Positions 17,831 to 27,025 of a stretch of DNA of 64,000 nt are shown here, one piece after another; position 1 is the stretch's first letter, and every line of letters begins with the position of its first letter. The stretch is from Minicystis rosea (GTDB taxonomy: Bacteria; Myxococcota_A; Polyangia; Polyangiales; Polyangiaceae), in contig CP016211.1 in assembly GCA_001931535.1 (NCBI GenBank), forward strand, positions 248,001-312,000. The letters are read 5' to 3'. The notes below the pieces were generated by a model. It saw only the letters and a list, made by a program, of their open reading frames with translations, was not told the origin of the DNA and did no database searches. A program made the translations under genes and the position numbers.

Positions 17831-19645
17831 ATGCGCTCTGTCATTCCCTCTTGCTTCCTGATCGGCGCGGGGCTCGCCGTCGCTTGCAGCTCCGTTCCCA
17901 GCAATCCGGGCGACACGACCTCGACCTCCACCGGCGGCAGTGACGGCGGCGGACAGAGCGTGTCGAGCACCGGCGTCGGCTTCGGTGGATCGCTCACGAC
18001 GACGGGCACCGGCGGGCCGACGGGGACCTGCTCCTCCGATCTGCAGGCCATCGTCGACGACCAAGGCAACATCCTCCAGATGTGCCCGCCCGAGCAGGGC
18101 TGCGCCGGCGGTACGTGCGTGCCCGCGTGCAGCGCGGCCGAGCAATCCAAGGGGAGCATCGGCTGCGACTTCTGGGCGCCCGATCCGCCGTTCTACTCGA
18201 ACGGCCAAGGGTCGACCTACGACGGCACCTGCTACGCCGTCTTCATCGCCAACACCTGGAGCCGGCCGGCGCAGATCACGGTGTCGCGCGGCGGGCAAAC
18301 GTTTGACCTCAAACAATTCGGCCGCATCCCGAGCGGCATCGTCCCCAACATCGCCTACGATCCCATCCCCGCCACGGGCGTGCCGCCGAACCAGGTGGCG
18401 GTGCTCTTCCTCTCGCACAAGCCCGGCGCGAAGCACGATCTCGGATCACCGCTGACCTGTCCGGTGGCGCCCGCGTATCTCGACGATGCCGCCGTCGCCG
18501 GCAGCGGGAAGGGGCAGGCGTTCCACGTCGTCGCGGACACGCCCGTCACCGCGTACGACATCCTCCCGTACGGCGGCGCGAAGAGCTTCCTGCCGAGCGC
18601 GTCGCTCCTCTTCCCCGCGACGTCCTGGGGCACGAACTACTACGCGGTCGCGCCTCACGCGGCCGGCGGTGGACTCTTGTGGATGCTGGTGGCGAGCGCC
18701 GCCGACGGGAACGAGATCACCATCGCCGCGCCCGGGCAATCGCAGACGATGACGTACACGCTCAACGCCGGCGAGACGATCCAGTGGACGGGCGCCGATC
18801 CTACGAGCACCGTCCTCGCGTCGACGCAGCCCATCGGCGTGTTCACCGGCTCGACGTACCTCCGCGTGGCGTCGCAGACCTCGCCGAGCGGCGGCGGTCA
18901 GGACTCGTCGCACCAGCAGATCCCGCAGATCAAGGCGCTCGGCAGCGAGTACGTGGCGCCGGGCGTGGTGTCGCGGCTCGCGTCCCTCGCGCCGGAGAGC
19001 GTCCCTTACCGGATGCTCGGCGTCATCGACGGGACGACGCTCACGTACGATCCCGCGCCGCCGCCGGGCGCGCCCTCGACGCTCTCGGCAGGGCAGGTGG
19101 TGGAGTTCGAGACGACCTCGCTCTTCGTGGTGCGATCGCAGGACGACGATCACCCGTTCGGCCTCACGCAATACATGCCCGGCGCGCCCTCGAGCAGCCG
19201 GGCTGGGTGCGGTCCCGAAGAGCCGTACCCCGGCGCGGGCGCCTGCCACCTCGGTGACGAGGATTGGGTGAACCTCCTCGCGCCGAAGCAGTTCCTCCAG
19301 CGCTACGTCTTCTTCACCGATCCCACCTACGGGACGACGAACCTGGTGCTCACGCGCGTGAAGGGCGCGAGCGGCTTCTCCGAGGTGAGCATCGACTGCC
19401 TCGGCGGCGACGTGACGGGTTGGATGGACGTGGACGGCGCCGGCAAATACCAAGTCGCGCACGTGGACCTGACGCGTGGCGCCTCCCCCATCGCCCAATG
19501 CACGGGCAGCCGCCACGAGGCCACGAGCAAGGGCCAGTTCGGCGTCATGGTCTGGGGCACGGACTTCTACGCGTCCTACGGCTACCCCGCCGGCGGCAAC
19601 ATCGGCTCGATCAACAACGTCACCGTGCCGCCCGTGCCCAAGTGA
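17831..19645 (+). CDS. Secreted lipoprotein with IgGFc-binding-protein-like domain
   Basis: A 604-residue predicted lipoprotein with cleavage before Cys19 in the LAVACSS signal. A Ser/Thr/Gly-rich linker follows (residues about 22-65), then a short Cys-rich part (MCPPEQGCAGGTC), and a long domain starting near 135 (YAVFIANTWSRPAQITVSRGG split across two strands) that resembles the bacterial IgGFc-binding-like N-terminal domain. Features include LPYGGAKSFLPSASLL, SHQQIPQIKALGSEYVAPG and YVFFTDPTYGTTNLV. The family is common on myxobacterial surfaces; the ligand is unknown. Antibody binding should not be assumed from the family name. Confidence 0.75.
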   Translation: MRSVIPSCFLIGAGLAVACSSVPSNPGDTTSTSTGGSDGGGQSVSSTGVGFGGSLTTTGTGGPTGTCSSDLQAIVDDQGNILQMCPPEQGCAGGTCVPACSAAEQSKGSIGCDFWAPDPPFYSNGQGSTYDGTCYAVFIANTWSRPAQITVSRGGQTFDLKQFGRIPSGIVPNIAYDPIPATGVPPNQVAVLFLSHKPGAKHDLGSPLTCPVAPAYLDDAAVAGSGKGQAFHVVADTPVTAYDILPYGGAKSFLPSASLLFPATSWGTNYYAVAPHAAGGGLLWMLVASAADGNEITIAAPGQSQTMTYTLNAGETIQWTGADPTSTVLASTQPIGVFTGSTYLRVASQTSPSGGGQDSSHQQIPQIKALGSEYVAPGVVSRLASLAPESVPYRMLGVIDGTTLTYDPAPPPGAPSTLSAGQVVEFETTSLFVVRSQDDDHPFGLTQYMPGAPSSSRAGCGPEEPYPGAGACHLGDEDWVNLLAPKQFLQRYVFFTDPTYGTTNLVLTRVKGASGFSEVSIDCLGGDVTGWMDVDGAGKYQVAHVDLTRGASPIAQCTGSRHEATSKGQFGVMVWGTDFYASYGYPAGGNIGSINNVTVPPVPK

Positions 19646-19910
19646 TGCCCGCCTGACGGGCACGATCGAGCTCGCGTGTCGAGGCGCGATCCCACCGGCG
19701 GATCGCGCCTCGTTCGCTCGAGCCTCGCGCATCGTCATGCGTGAGCTCGATGCGTGTCGTCGCCGCGCGAAGCGCTGTGCGGCGAGGGCGAGCCGTCGTT
19801 GGTTGGGCCTCGGGCCGCGCTCCAAACATCATCCTCCTCCAAAGCAGCGACGCTTCCCGTTCGGGCGATGCTCCTCGTGCGTTCGTGATGCGCGCGGGGA
19901 GCTTTCGCGG

Positions 19911-20804
19911 ATGAACGCGATAAGCTTCCGCGTCATGGAGCCGAGCTCGATCTATCGCCGTGGCCGCTTCGACCCGCAAGCGTGGCGAGAGGCGGTGCGG
20001 ACGCGGCTCGTGTCACGCTTCGGCCTGCGCTTGCACATGACGCTGGTGCTGCTGCTCGTCTTCGCGGCGGCCTTCGTGACGACGCGGGCGCTGCTCCTCT
20101 TGGGTGTGCATTCGATGGGCACGCGGTACCTGGTGGCGTCGATCACGGGATATGGCGCGTTCCTCGGGCTCGTGCGCGCGTGGCTCTGGTACGTGACGAC
20201 GGAGGTCGGGCACGAGCTCTTGCCGGTACACGCTCCGGACGAGGTTGCGTCCGCCGTCGATTCGAACGAGGCGCCGCCCGTCCAGCCGGCGGCTTCGGGG
20301 GCGTTGAAGCAATCGCGTTCGCGGCGCGCGAAGACGGGGACGTCATCGCGCGCCACGCCCGCGGAAGTCGACGTCGTCCCCGAGCTGGCGATCGCCGGCA
20401 CCTCATCCCCGCGCAAGAAGAGCGGGAGCGGGGGCCCCGGCGCCGGCGGGCTCGATCTCGACTTCGGTGATGGTGAAGGCTGCGTGGCTGTCATCATCGT
20501 CGGCATCGTCGCGCTGATCGGGGCCGCGCTCTTCGGGGCGGCCGGGTACGTCATCTACCAAGCGCCGTCGCTGCTCGGCGAAGCGTTCGTCGAGCTGATG
20601 CTCGCCTCGGTCCTGGCCCGATCGTCTCGCAAGGTCACCCGCGAGGGATGGGGCGGGAGCGTGCTCGCGGCGACGTGGAAGCCGGCGCTCGCGGTGCTCC
20701 TCGTCGCGAGCATCGGCGGCTTCACCGCGCAGCGACTCTGCCCGAAAGAGATCACGATGCAGGGCGTGATCAAGCGCTGCGTCCTCCATCGCGACAACGC
20801 GTAG
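19911..20804 (+). CDS. Predicted inner-membrane protein, function unknown
   Basis: A 297-residue protein with at least four hydrophobic segments: near residues 42-62 (MTLVLLLVFAAAFVTTRALLLL in part), 70-90, 184-208 (VAVIIVGIVALIGAALFGAAGY in part) and 262-280 (PALAVLLVASIGGFTA). A charged, Ser/Lys-rich loop near 120-170 lies between the two membrane pairs, followed by a Gly/Asp-rich GPGAGGLDLDFGDGEG stretch. The ATG at 19911 has GGGAG upstream; 19935 is an alternative. No family is recognised. The 265 bases before it hold no clear gene. Confidence 0.65.
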   Translation: MNAISFRVMEPSSIYRRGRFDPQAWREAVRTRLVSRFGLRLHMTLVLLLVFAAAFVTTRALLLLGVHSMGTRYLVASITGYGAFLGLVRAWLWYVTTEVGHELLPVHAPDEVASAVDSNEAPPVQPAASGALKQSRSRRAKTGTSSRATPAEVDVVPELAIAGTSSPRKKSGSGGPGAGGLDLDFGDGEGCVAVIIVGIVALIGAALFGAAGYVIYQAPSLLGEAFVELMLASVLARSSRKVTREGWGGSVLAATWKPALAVLLVASIGGFTAQRLCPKEITMQGVIKRCVLHRDNA

Positions 20805-20943
20805 GAGGCACGAAGCGGCACAGCTCGGATCGCGCTGCCGGCGCGTCTCCGTCCCTTGTTGCGGAAGTGTGCGCCGATCGGCCATGGCGCTCGACGGTAT
20901 GCGCGTTGCGATATGCTGGCGCTCGTCCACGACAGGAGGACTC

Positions 20944-21750
20944 ATGGCTTTTGCGAACTTCGCGCGTCGTCTCATCGGTTTCACGCTCATCCTCAGCGCG
21001 TTCGCCGCGTGCAAGGAACAGGACTGCGGCGACGCCACCGGGTGCAGCGCCGGCGCTGACCCCGGCGGCGGCGGCAACGGCGGCGCCGACGCGTGCTCCA
21101 CGGAAGGTGCCTTCCAGGCCTGCCAGTTGGCGAACGATCCGGCCGGCCAACCCTCGGGCGGCCAGCAGTGCACGGCCGATGCGGATGGGAATCTCGCGTG
21201 GAACGAGTGCCAGCCGGCGAGCTCGGCCGCGTCGACGCCGCTCGTCCTCTCCTTCGACGGCGCGCCCGTGGAGATGAAGGCCGGCGCAGCGGCGTTCGAC
21301 ATCAACGGCACGATGAGCGTCGTCACCGATTGGCCCACCGCCGCGACGCCCTGGCTCGCGCTCGATCGCAACGGCAACGGGGCCATCGACGACGGCGGCG
21401 AGCTGTTCGGATCGGCTACGAAGCTGGGCAGCGGCGCCCGCGCGCCCAACGGGTTCGCGGCGCTCGCCGAGCTCGACTCCGACGGCGACGGGCGCATCAC
21501 GCCGGCGGACGCCGCGTGGGCCTCGCTGCGGCTGTGGAGCGATCGCGACGGTGATCGGTTCAGCGCGAGCAGCGAGCTCGGCGGACTCGACGCGCGCGGC
21601 GTGATCTCGATCGATCTCGACTACACCTCGGCGCGACGCTGCGACGCGCGGCAGAACTGCGAGATCGAGCGCGCGTCCTTCCGCTGGGTCGACGCGTCCG
21701 GCGTCACGCGCACCGGCGCGATCATCGACGTTCACCTCAAGCACCAGTGA
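20944..21750 (+). CDS. Lipoprotein with EF-hand-like calcium-binding loops
   Basis: A 268-residue predicted lipoprotein, Cys23 after LSAFAA. A Gly/Cys-rich N-terminal region (CKEQDCGDATGCSAG) is followed by a domain with acidic loops of the EF-hand or dockerin kind: LDRNGNGAIDDGGELFG near residue 140 and LDSDGDGRITPADAAW near 179, then SDRDGDRFSASSELG. These loops should bind Ca2+; the role is unknown. The start is fixed by an excellent AGGAGG site seven bases before the ATG; an earlier in-frame start at 20869 lacks this. Confidence 0.8.
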   Translation: MAFANFARRLIGFTLILSAFAACKEQDCGDATGCSAGADPGGGGNGGADACSTEGAFQACQLANDPAGQPSGGQQCTADADGNLAWNECQPASSAASTPLVLSFDGAPVEMKAGAAAFDINGTMSVVTDWPTAATPWLALDRNGNGAIDDGGELFGSATKLGSGARAPNGFAALAELDSDGDGRITPADAAWASLRLWSDRDGDRFSASSELGGLDARGVISIDLDYTSARRCDARQNCEIERASFRWVDASGVTRTGAIIDVHLKHQ

Positions 21751-21796
21751 CGATGTGACCGATAGAGCGTCGCGAGCGGCGCGCGGCGGAGGAAGG

Positions 21797-21856
21797 TCGA
21801 GGGAGACCGATCGACGACGCGCGATGCGCAGCTGCCTCGTCGGTCGCATCGCGAGC
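21797..21856. repeat. Dispersed 60-base intergenic repeat, copy B
   Basis: Matches 8974-9033 at 53 of 60 positions. It contains a perfect inverted repeat CGCGATGCG / CGCATCGCG around a 16-base loop. It lies between two convergent genes, so it could also serve as a transcription end. Confidence 0.6.
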
Positions 21857-21901
21857 GTCGCTGCAGGCGCCCCGGATCACGGAGGCGCCCGCGTCGTCGG
21901 A

Positions 21902-23536
21902 TCAGGATCGCTTGCCGCGCGAGGGACGGGCGCGCCGGCGGAGCGGGACGAGCGCGGCGAGCGCCGCCATCAGCAAGATCGAGAACCGCGGCCCGCGCGT
22001 GCGGTGGCCCTTGCCGCTCATGGAGCAGTCGTCTCCGGCGGCCTCGGCGAACGCGCCGAGCACCTCGGCGCAGGCTTCGGCGCCCGCGGCCGCAGCTTCG
22101 CCATCGCAATCGCACGAGTCGCCGCGGCTGCTCCCCGAATCGTCGCTGCTGCCATTGGAGGAGCTCGACGGCGCGGACTCGATGGAGGGAGCACCGTTGC
22201 TGCTGCCACTGCTGCTGCTCGCGCTGCTGCCGTTCGGGCCTTCGAGATCGGTGAAGAGCTGGCCGCTGCTGGAGGAAGAGCTCGTCGACGAGGCGCACGC
22301 CGTCTTGTCGATCGCGGTGGCCGTGACGACCGGGGACTTCTCGGGGCCGGGCGCGACTTCGATGGGCAGGTCGGTGCCGTCCTCGCCGGCGCCGATGACG
22401 AGGTGGAGGCGCGTGATCGAGACGGACGACGGCGCGAGGCCGGAGAGCGCGACCGCGAGATCGTCGGCGCCCGCACCGCAGCGAAGATCGTCGGGATCGA
22501 TCTGGCTCGCGGTCACGGGCTCGGTGCAGGCCGCGTCGGGATCGGGCCCGCCGAGCTGGGCGTGCGGGCAGCTCGGCGCCACGGGCGCGCTCGACGCGAG
22601 CGCGGCGCCCGCCTTGGCGGTGCAGGCGAAGCTGTCGGGATCACCTGCTCCATAGATCGCCGCGCGCGCGAAATAGGTGGGTAGGACGGCGTCGATCGTG
22701 TTCAGGCCGATGGGGAGGGTTTGGCCGAGGGCGCCGTGGCCGGTGGACTCGACGAGGAAGCGGGTCGCGTCGGAGGCGAGCGCGCCATCGCGCTTCGCGA
22801 CGTAGTCGCTCACGTGCGTGGCAGCGTTCCAGGTGAGCGCGTCGACGGTGACCTCGGCGGCGTTCGGGAGATCGGCGCGGCCGGCGCCGATGATCCACGC
22901 GGTGACCGGCAGATCGGCGGCGCCCGCATGCGTGAGCGCGAGCGGCAACACGGGCGGCGCCGCGGGCATCACCACGCGCAGCGTAGGCGTGACGCCTGCG
23001 CCCGGCGGCGTCGTGAAGCGCGCCGCCAGGAAGCGCAGGCCCGCGAGGCTCGCGAGCTTCGCTTGCAATGCCGGCTTCACGAGGAGCCCGGCCTGCGCGG
23101 CCCACGCGCTCACCGCGGCTGCGTCGTCGAGGACGGCGACGTTCGCGAGCGGCTGGCTCGCGGTGTGACCGAGGTGGCCCTCGACTTGGAACGACGAGGG
23201 GATGCCCGTGTATCCCGGGCAGCTCGATGCGACGTTCGCCGGCGGGAAGATGCGCGGCGCGGTGGCCACGTCGAGCGCTTCGAGCCATGCGTCGGAGCTC
23301 AGGTCGATCGACGCGCCCGAGGGCACGGGCACGACGACGGCCAAGGTCCCGCCGCCGTGCTGGTAGCGCAGGCTCGTCCACAACGTCGTGCGCGCGGGGC
23401 CCGCGGCGATCGCGATCCGTTGCTCCACCGGCTCGTGCTGCGTGTTCGAGATCCACGCGCCCGCGGCGCCTGCATGTTGTGTCGTCGCCATGATCGCGCC
23501 CGCGAGGGCTGTCGCCGTCCACGCTCGTCGTTGCAT
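21902..23536 (-). CDS. DUF2330-family secreted protein with C-terminal membrane anchor
   Basis: A 544-residue exported protein. The signal peptide (ATALAGAIMATTQHAGAAGA) is followed by a DUF2330-like domain (EQRIAIAAGPARTTLWTSL, VVVPVPSGASIDL, FLVESTGHGALGQTLP). A long Ser-rich linker occupies about residues 425-480, then a Cys-containing Ala/Glu-rich part, and the tail is one hydrophobic segment (FSILLMAALAALVPL) followed by RRRARPSRGKRS. Such a Cys, membrane span and Arg-rich end recalls MYXO-CTERM-type sorting tails. ATG 23536 was preferred to TTG 23554. The gene is divergent from the TerB/Coq4-like gene and convergent with the EF-hand lipoprotein. Confidence 0.75.
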   Translation of the reverse strand: MQRRAWTATALAGAIMATTQHAGAAGAWISNTQHEPVEQRIAIAAGPARTTLWTSLRYQHGGGTLAVVVPVPSGASIDLSSDAWLEALDVATAPRIFPPANVASSCPGYTGIPSSFQVEGHLGHTASQPLANVAVLDDAAAVSAWAAQAGLLVKPALQAKLASLAGLRFLAARFTTPPGAGVTPTLRVVMPAAPPVLPLALTHAGAADLPVTAWIIGAGRADLPNAAEVTVDALTWNAATHVSDYVAKRDGALASDATRFLVESTGHGALGQTLPIGLNTIDAVLPTYFARAAIYGAGDPDSFACTAKAGAALASSAPVAPSCPHAQLGGPDPDAACTEPVTASQIDPDDLRCGAGADDLAVALSGLAPSSVSITRLHLVIGAGEDGTDLPIEVAPGPEKSPVVTATAIDKTACASSTSSSSSSGQLFTDLEGPNGSSASSSSGSSNGAPSIESAPSSSSNGSSDDSGSSRGDSCDCDGEAAAAGAEACAEVLGAFAEAAGDDCSMSGKGHRTRGPRFSILLMAALAALVPLRRRARPSRGKRS

Positions 23537-23679
23537 GAGCAGCGCGCTCCGCAAGGCACGTGCCCCATGACGACTTCGCGGTTGCGCCGAGGATTCGCGA
23601 GATCCTGCGCGCCGGCCGAGAACCGCGGTTCACGGGTGCCGGAGACCACGACGACGATCCGCCGTATCCTCCTTGCGAC

Positions 23680-24618
23680 ATGTCGATCCTCTTTCCCGAG
23701 CACGAGGCCCGCGCCGCCCTTCGCGCCATGAGCACCGTCGCGAGCGCGCACGCCCCCGTCGAGCCCATCGAGCTGCGTTGGATCGAGTCGATCGCGCGCA
23801 CGCTCGGCCTCGATCCCGGCGCCGAGGACCTCTCGCCCTGCGCGCCGGAGGTCGTGGCCCGCGCCGTCGATTCCCGCGAGGGACGGGAGCGCGTGATTCA
23901 GGCGATGATCCTCATGGCCATCCTCGACGGCGAAGCCACGGACGACGAGGTCGCCGTCGTCGCCCGATTCGCAGAGGCGCTCGGCGTCGACGAGCCTCGG
24001 CTCCGCAGCCTCGAGCAGCTCGCCCACGGGCGCACGCTGGCGATGTGGATGGGGCTCGCGCGGCGATCGTTCGCGCGTCGAACCTTCGAGCAGGCGCTGC
24101 GCGAGGAGGGGCTCGGCGGCGTGTGGCGCATCGTCGGCCCGATGATCGGCATGGCGAGCGACTACGATCGCGCGCGTCGCTACAACGATCTCGGCAAGCT
24201 CCCCGCGGGTACGCTGGGGCGCGCCTATTGGGACTTCATCGTCGGCAACGAGCTGCGCTTCCCCGGCGAGCCCGGCGGCGTGCCCGAGCGTGGTTTGTGG
24301 CACGACATGTCGCACGTGCTCGGCGGCTACGGCATCGATCCCGACGGCGAGGTTCGGGTGGTGAGCTTCATCGCCGGGTATCGGCGCGACGATCCCTTCT
24401 TCTGGCTCTTCACCATCGCGTTGCAGTTCCATGTGGGCCTGCGCGTCTCGCCATACTCGGTTGGGCACAAAGGGCACTTCGAGCCCGAGCGCGTGCTCTC
24501 TGCGTTCACGCGCGGGCGCGCGATGAACATCGACATCTCCGAAGGTTGGGACCCTTGGCCGCTGATGGCAGAGCAGCTCGACGACGTGCGTGCGCGCTAC
24601 GGCGTGCCGCCGCCTTGA
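23680..24618 (+). CDS. TerB-like and Coq4-like fusion protein
   Basis: A 312-residue protein. Residues about 20-125 are TerB-like (VIQAMILMAILDGEATDDEV). Residues about 165-312 resemble Coq4: RYNDLGKLPAGTLGRAYWDF, GNELRFPGE, and HDMSHVLGGYGIDPDGE at about 208-224, which matches the Coq4 metal-site pattern HDxxHx11E exactly. Coq4 acts in ubiquinone synthesis in eukaryotes and some proteobacteria; whether this protein touches a quinone is inference, since no other quinone gene is near. ATG 23680 is chosen; longer forms from 23560 have no domain content. Its last 22 bases overlap the 3' end of the convergent YndJ-like gene. Confidence 0.72.
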   Translation: MSILFPEHEARAALRAMSTVASAHAPVEPIELRWIESIARTLGLDPGAEDLSPCAPEVVARAVDSREGRERVIQAMILMAILDGEATDDEVAVVARFAEALGVDEPRLRSLEQLAHGRTLAMWMGLARRSFARRTFEQALREEGLGGVWRIVGPMIGMASDYDRARRYNDLGKLPAGTLGRAYWDFIVGNELRFPGEPGGVPERGLWHDMSHVLGGYGIDPDGEVRVVSFIAGYRRDDPFFWLFTIALQFHVGLRVSPYSVGHKGHFEPERVLSAFTRGRAMNIDISEGWDPWPLMAEQLDDVRARYGVPPP

Positions 24619-25565
24619 TCGCAGGGGTCGCGGCGCGCGAGCGTCCACGCCGCGAGCCCGCACACCGCGAAGCCGAGCGCGTTGCCCACGCCGTGCCAGC
24701 GGGCCATGAAGCGGATCGGCAGCGCATCCTCGGCGTTCAAGACGCGCAGGCTCGCGTACGTCACGGCGAGCGCCATGGTCAGGATCAACGAGAGCGACGA
24801 GACGTTGAGCAGGCCGCGCGCCGCCGGCGATGCGAAGGTGCGGCGCACCACGACGACGTTGAGCGTCGCCGATCCGAGGAGGCAGCTCGCGAGGATGGCC
24901 GCGCCCGGGAGCTCGAGCGCGCGCGAGAAGAGGATGCCCGTCGCGACCAGCGGCGGACCCGCGATGGTGCCGGCCGCGAAGATCGGCGCGACCCGCCGCG
25001 CCCATGACGGCCCCTCCGCGAGCACGCGCCGCCCGGTGAGGCCTACGAGGAGGGGCGCCGCGAAGCCCGCGAAATGGAAGTGCGCTCCCGTGAGCGTGAC
25101 CAAATCACCCGAGAACCCGAGCACGGTCCAGCGCATGCGCGACGCCGTCATCCAGGCCGCGCCGATGGGCAAGTAAAGGAGGCCCGCGTCGATGCAGGCT
25201 TCCGGGAGCGCGCCCAGGCCGCGCGCGGTGAGCCGCGCGAGGCCGGCCAGCGCGACGACGGCGGTGAGCGCCACCCACACGAGCGCGAGGGCGAGCGCCG
25301 GCGACGGAGCCTCGACGAGGAAAGCGGCCACGCCGGCGGCGGCGGCGAAGGGCTGCGCCGAACGGGCGACATCGAGGAGACGGCGGGCGCGCGGGTCGGC
25401 GGGGCCACCCTCGAAGGCGAGCCCGAGGCCGAGCGGGACCGCGACCAGCGGCCCGAGGAGCATCAGCCAGCGGATGATGTCGAGCCGCGAAGCGACGCCG
25501 AGGAAGAGCCACACGACCCCACCGGCGACGGCGGAGGCGCGCACGATGCGACCTTCGGAGAGCAC
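24597..25565 (-). CDS. YndJ-like integral membrane protein
   Basis: A 322-residue protein that is hydrophobic almost throughout, with about nine to ten predicted spans. The C-terminal ARWHGVGNALGFAVCGL and the central LTGAHFHFAGFAAPLL are the kind of His-containing membrane motifs seen in the YndJ-like family. The function of that family is not established. The start is GTG at 25565 with CGGAG upstream. The 3' end overlaps the preceding convergent gene by 22 bases. Confidence 0.7.
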   Translation of the reverse strand: MLSEGRIVRASAVAGGVVWLFLGVASRLDIIRWLMLLGPLVAVPLGLGLAFEGGPADPRARRLLDVARSAQPFAAAAGVAAFLVEAPSPALALALVWVALTAVVALAGLARLTARGLGALPEACIDAGLLYLPIGAAWMTASRMRWTVLGFSGDLVTLTGAHFHFAGFAAPLLVGLTGRRVLAEGPSWARRVAPIFAAGTIAGPPLVATGILFSRALELPGAAILASCLLGSATLNVVVVRRTFASPAARGLLNVSSLSLILTMALAVTYASLRVLNAEDALPIRFMARWHGVGNALGFAVCGLAAWTLARRDPCDQGGGTP

Positions 25566-25945
25566 GTGGATACTCCGAGGCTAGTGCTGCCGGTCGAAAA
25601 TTCCGCCGAGAATCGGAGGGCGCGGCGCCGGGCCGCGAGGATCGTCGCAGCGCCTGGGCTTCGCCCCTTCACGGACGATGCTGTCACCCGCGCCGAGCAC
25701 GGCCGCGAGGCGATGCTCGAATCCGCCGGGCTTCGGGCGGACCGCGCTCGGGCCGCGGAGGGGAGATGCCCTGCAGTTATGGAAGCGTGATGCGCACCGT
25801 CGCGCAGAGAATGCGCATGGTGGAGGCGGCACCGACTGGTGAGGCGGCCCGCGTCGACATCCTTCCTTCACCAAAGCCCCGACCGCGTCTATGGCGCGCG
25901 GTGGTATTTGACTATCTTCGGACGAACGGGAAGGATCCATTGCTG
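25566..25945. other. Divergent intergenic region
   Basis: A 380-base gap between the leftward YndJ-like gene and the rightward TPR-type gene. Open frames here lack family features and ribosome sites. It should hold two divergent promoters; an A/T-richer stretch GGTATTTGACTATCTTCGG near 25902-25920 is the best candidate for the rightward one, and AAGGA at 25931-25935 is the likely ribosome site. Confidence 0.35.
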
Positions 25946-27010
25946 ATGTCTCGTGTCGCTGCCGTTGCCGTGATGACCGCGGTGCTCTCCATTGCGGTTC
26001 CGGCCTCCGCGGAGAACCCGCCGAGTGCGCCCGATGCCGCGCGTGTCCGCACCGCTGCCGAGCAATTCGATGCTGGAGTGAACGCCTACAAAGCCAAGGA
26101 CTACGAAGGCGCCGCTTCCCATTTCGAGGCCGCCGACGCCGCGGTGCCCAGCGCGAAGTCGCTGCGCCAAGCGATTCGCGCGCGCGCCGAGGCGGGGCAT
26201 GCCTCGCGCGCGGCGACGCACGCGGGGCAGGCGCTCCTCAAGTATCCGAGCGACGAGGCGACCGCCAAGCTCGCGCGCGAGACGATCGAGAAGTTCGCGC
26301 CGCAGCTCCACAAGGTGAGCGTGAGCTGTGCGTCGCCCTGCGTGCTCGCCGTCGGGACGCGCAGCATCCCCGGCGACGCGAGCACGCGCTGGGTCGTCTA
26401 CCTCGATCCAGGCAAGGAGTCGGTGAGCGCCAGCTTCTTCGGCGGCGCGGGGAGCAAGCCGCGCTCGATCAACGCCAAGGCGGGCGGCTCCGACGACGTG
26501 CGCTTCGAGCCGGAAGAGAAGGCCGCGCCGCCCGTCGTCGCTCCCGTGGTCGGGGCGCCCGCGCTGCCGAAGAACGACGCGCCCCCGCCCTCGAAGGAGG
26601 CGCCGGAGCCCGAGGCGAAGGGCATCTCGCCCGCGTTCTTCGGCGTGGCCTTGGCCGCGACCGCGGGCCTCGGCGCGACCACCATCTGGAGCGGCGTCGA
26701 CACGCAGACCAACCCCGGCCCCGACGCGGTGAAGGCCGCATGTCAGGGCAAGGGCCCCGAGTGTCCGCTCTACCAGCAGGGCCTCGACAAGCAGCGGCGC
26801 ACCAACATCCTCATCGGTGCGACCGCGGGCACGGCGGCGGTCACCGTCGTCCTCGCCGTCTTCACCCGCTGGCGCAGCCCGAAGAAGGCCGCGCAGGCGA
26901 GCACACTGCTCGACCCTTCCGGTCGCGCAGCCGAGCCGGGCGCCACCTGGTCGCCCACCGCGATCGTCGTCGACCGCGGCGCCGCTTTCGGCGCAGCGGG
27001 CACGTTCTGA
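25946..27010 (+). CDS. Exported TPR-like protein with two C-terminal membrane segments
   Basis: A 354-residue protein with a signal peptide (AVAVMTAVLSIAVPASAEN). Residues about 32-110 form TPR-like helices (AEQFDAGVNAYKAKDYEGAA, FEAADAAVPSAKSLRQA). A beta-type middle region (KVSVSCASPCVLAVG) resembles the PEGA-like or carrier part seen in similar myxobacterial proteins, then a Pro-rich linker and two hydrophobic segments near 225-245 and 287-305. It ends 15 bases before the GTG of the following kinase gene, so the two are surely cotranscribed. TTG 25940 is an alternative start. It may be the kinase's envelope partner, which is inference. Confidence 0.75.
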   Translation: MSRVAAVAVMTAVLSIAVPASAENPPSAPDAARVRTAAEQFDAGVNAYKAKDYEGAASHFEAADAAVPSAKSLRQAIRARAEAGHASRAATHAGQALLKYPSDEATAKLARETIEKFAPQLHKVSVSCASPCVLAVGTRSIPGDASTRWVVYLDPGKESVSASFFGGAGSKPRSINAKAGGSDDVRFEPEEKAAPPVVAPVVGAPALPKNDAPPPSKEAPEPEAKGISPAFFGVALAATAGLGATTIWSGVDTQTNPGPDAVKAACQGKGPECPLYQQGLDKQRRTNILIGATAGTAAVTVVLAVFTRWRSPKKAAQASTLLDPSGRAAEPGATWSPTAIVVDRGAAFGAAGTF

Positions 27011-27025
27011 GCGAAGGAGGCACAC

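Noticed and set aside
17831..19645. Naming the lipoprotein as an antibody-binding protein
   Set aside because: The family label IgGFc-binding comes from animals; nothing here shows antibody binding.
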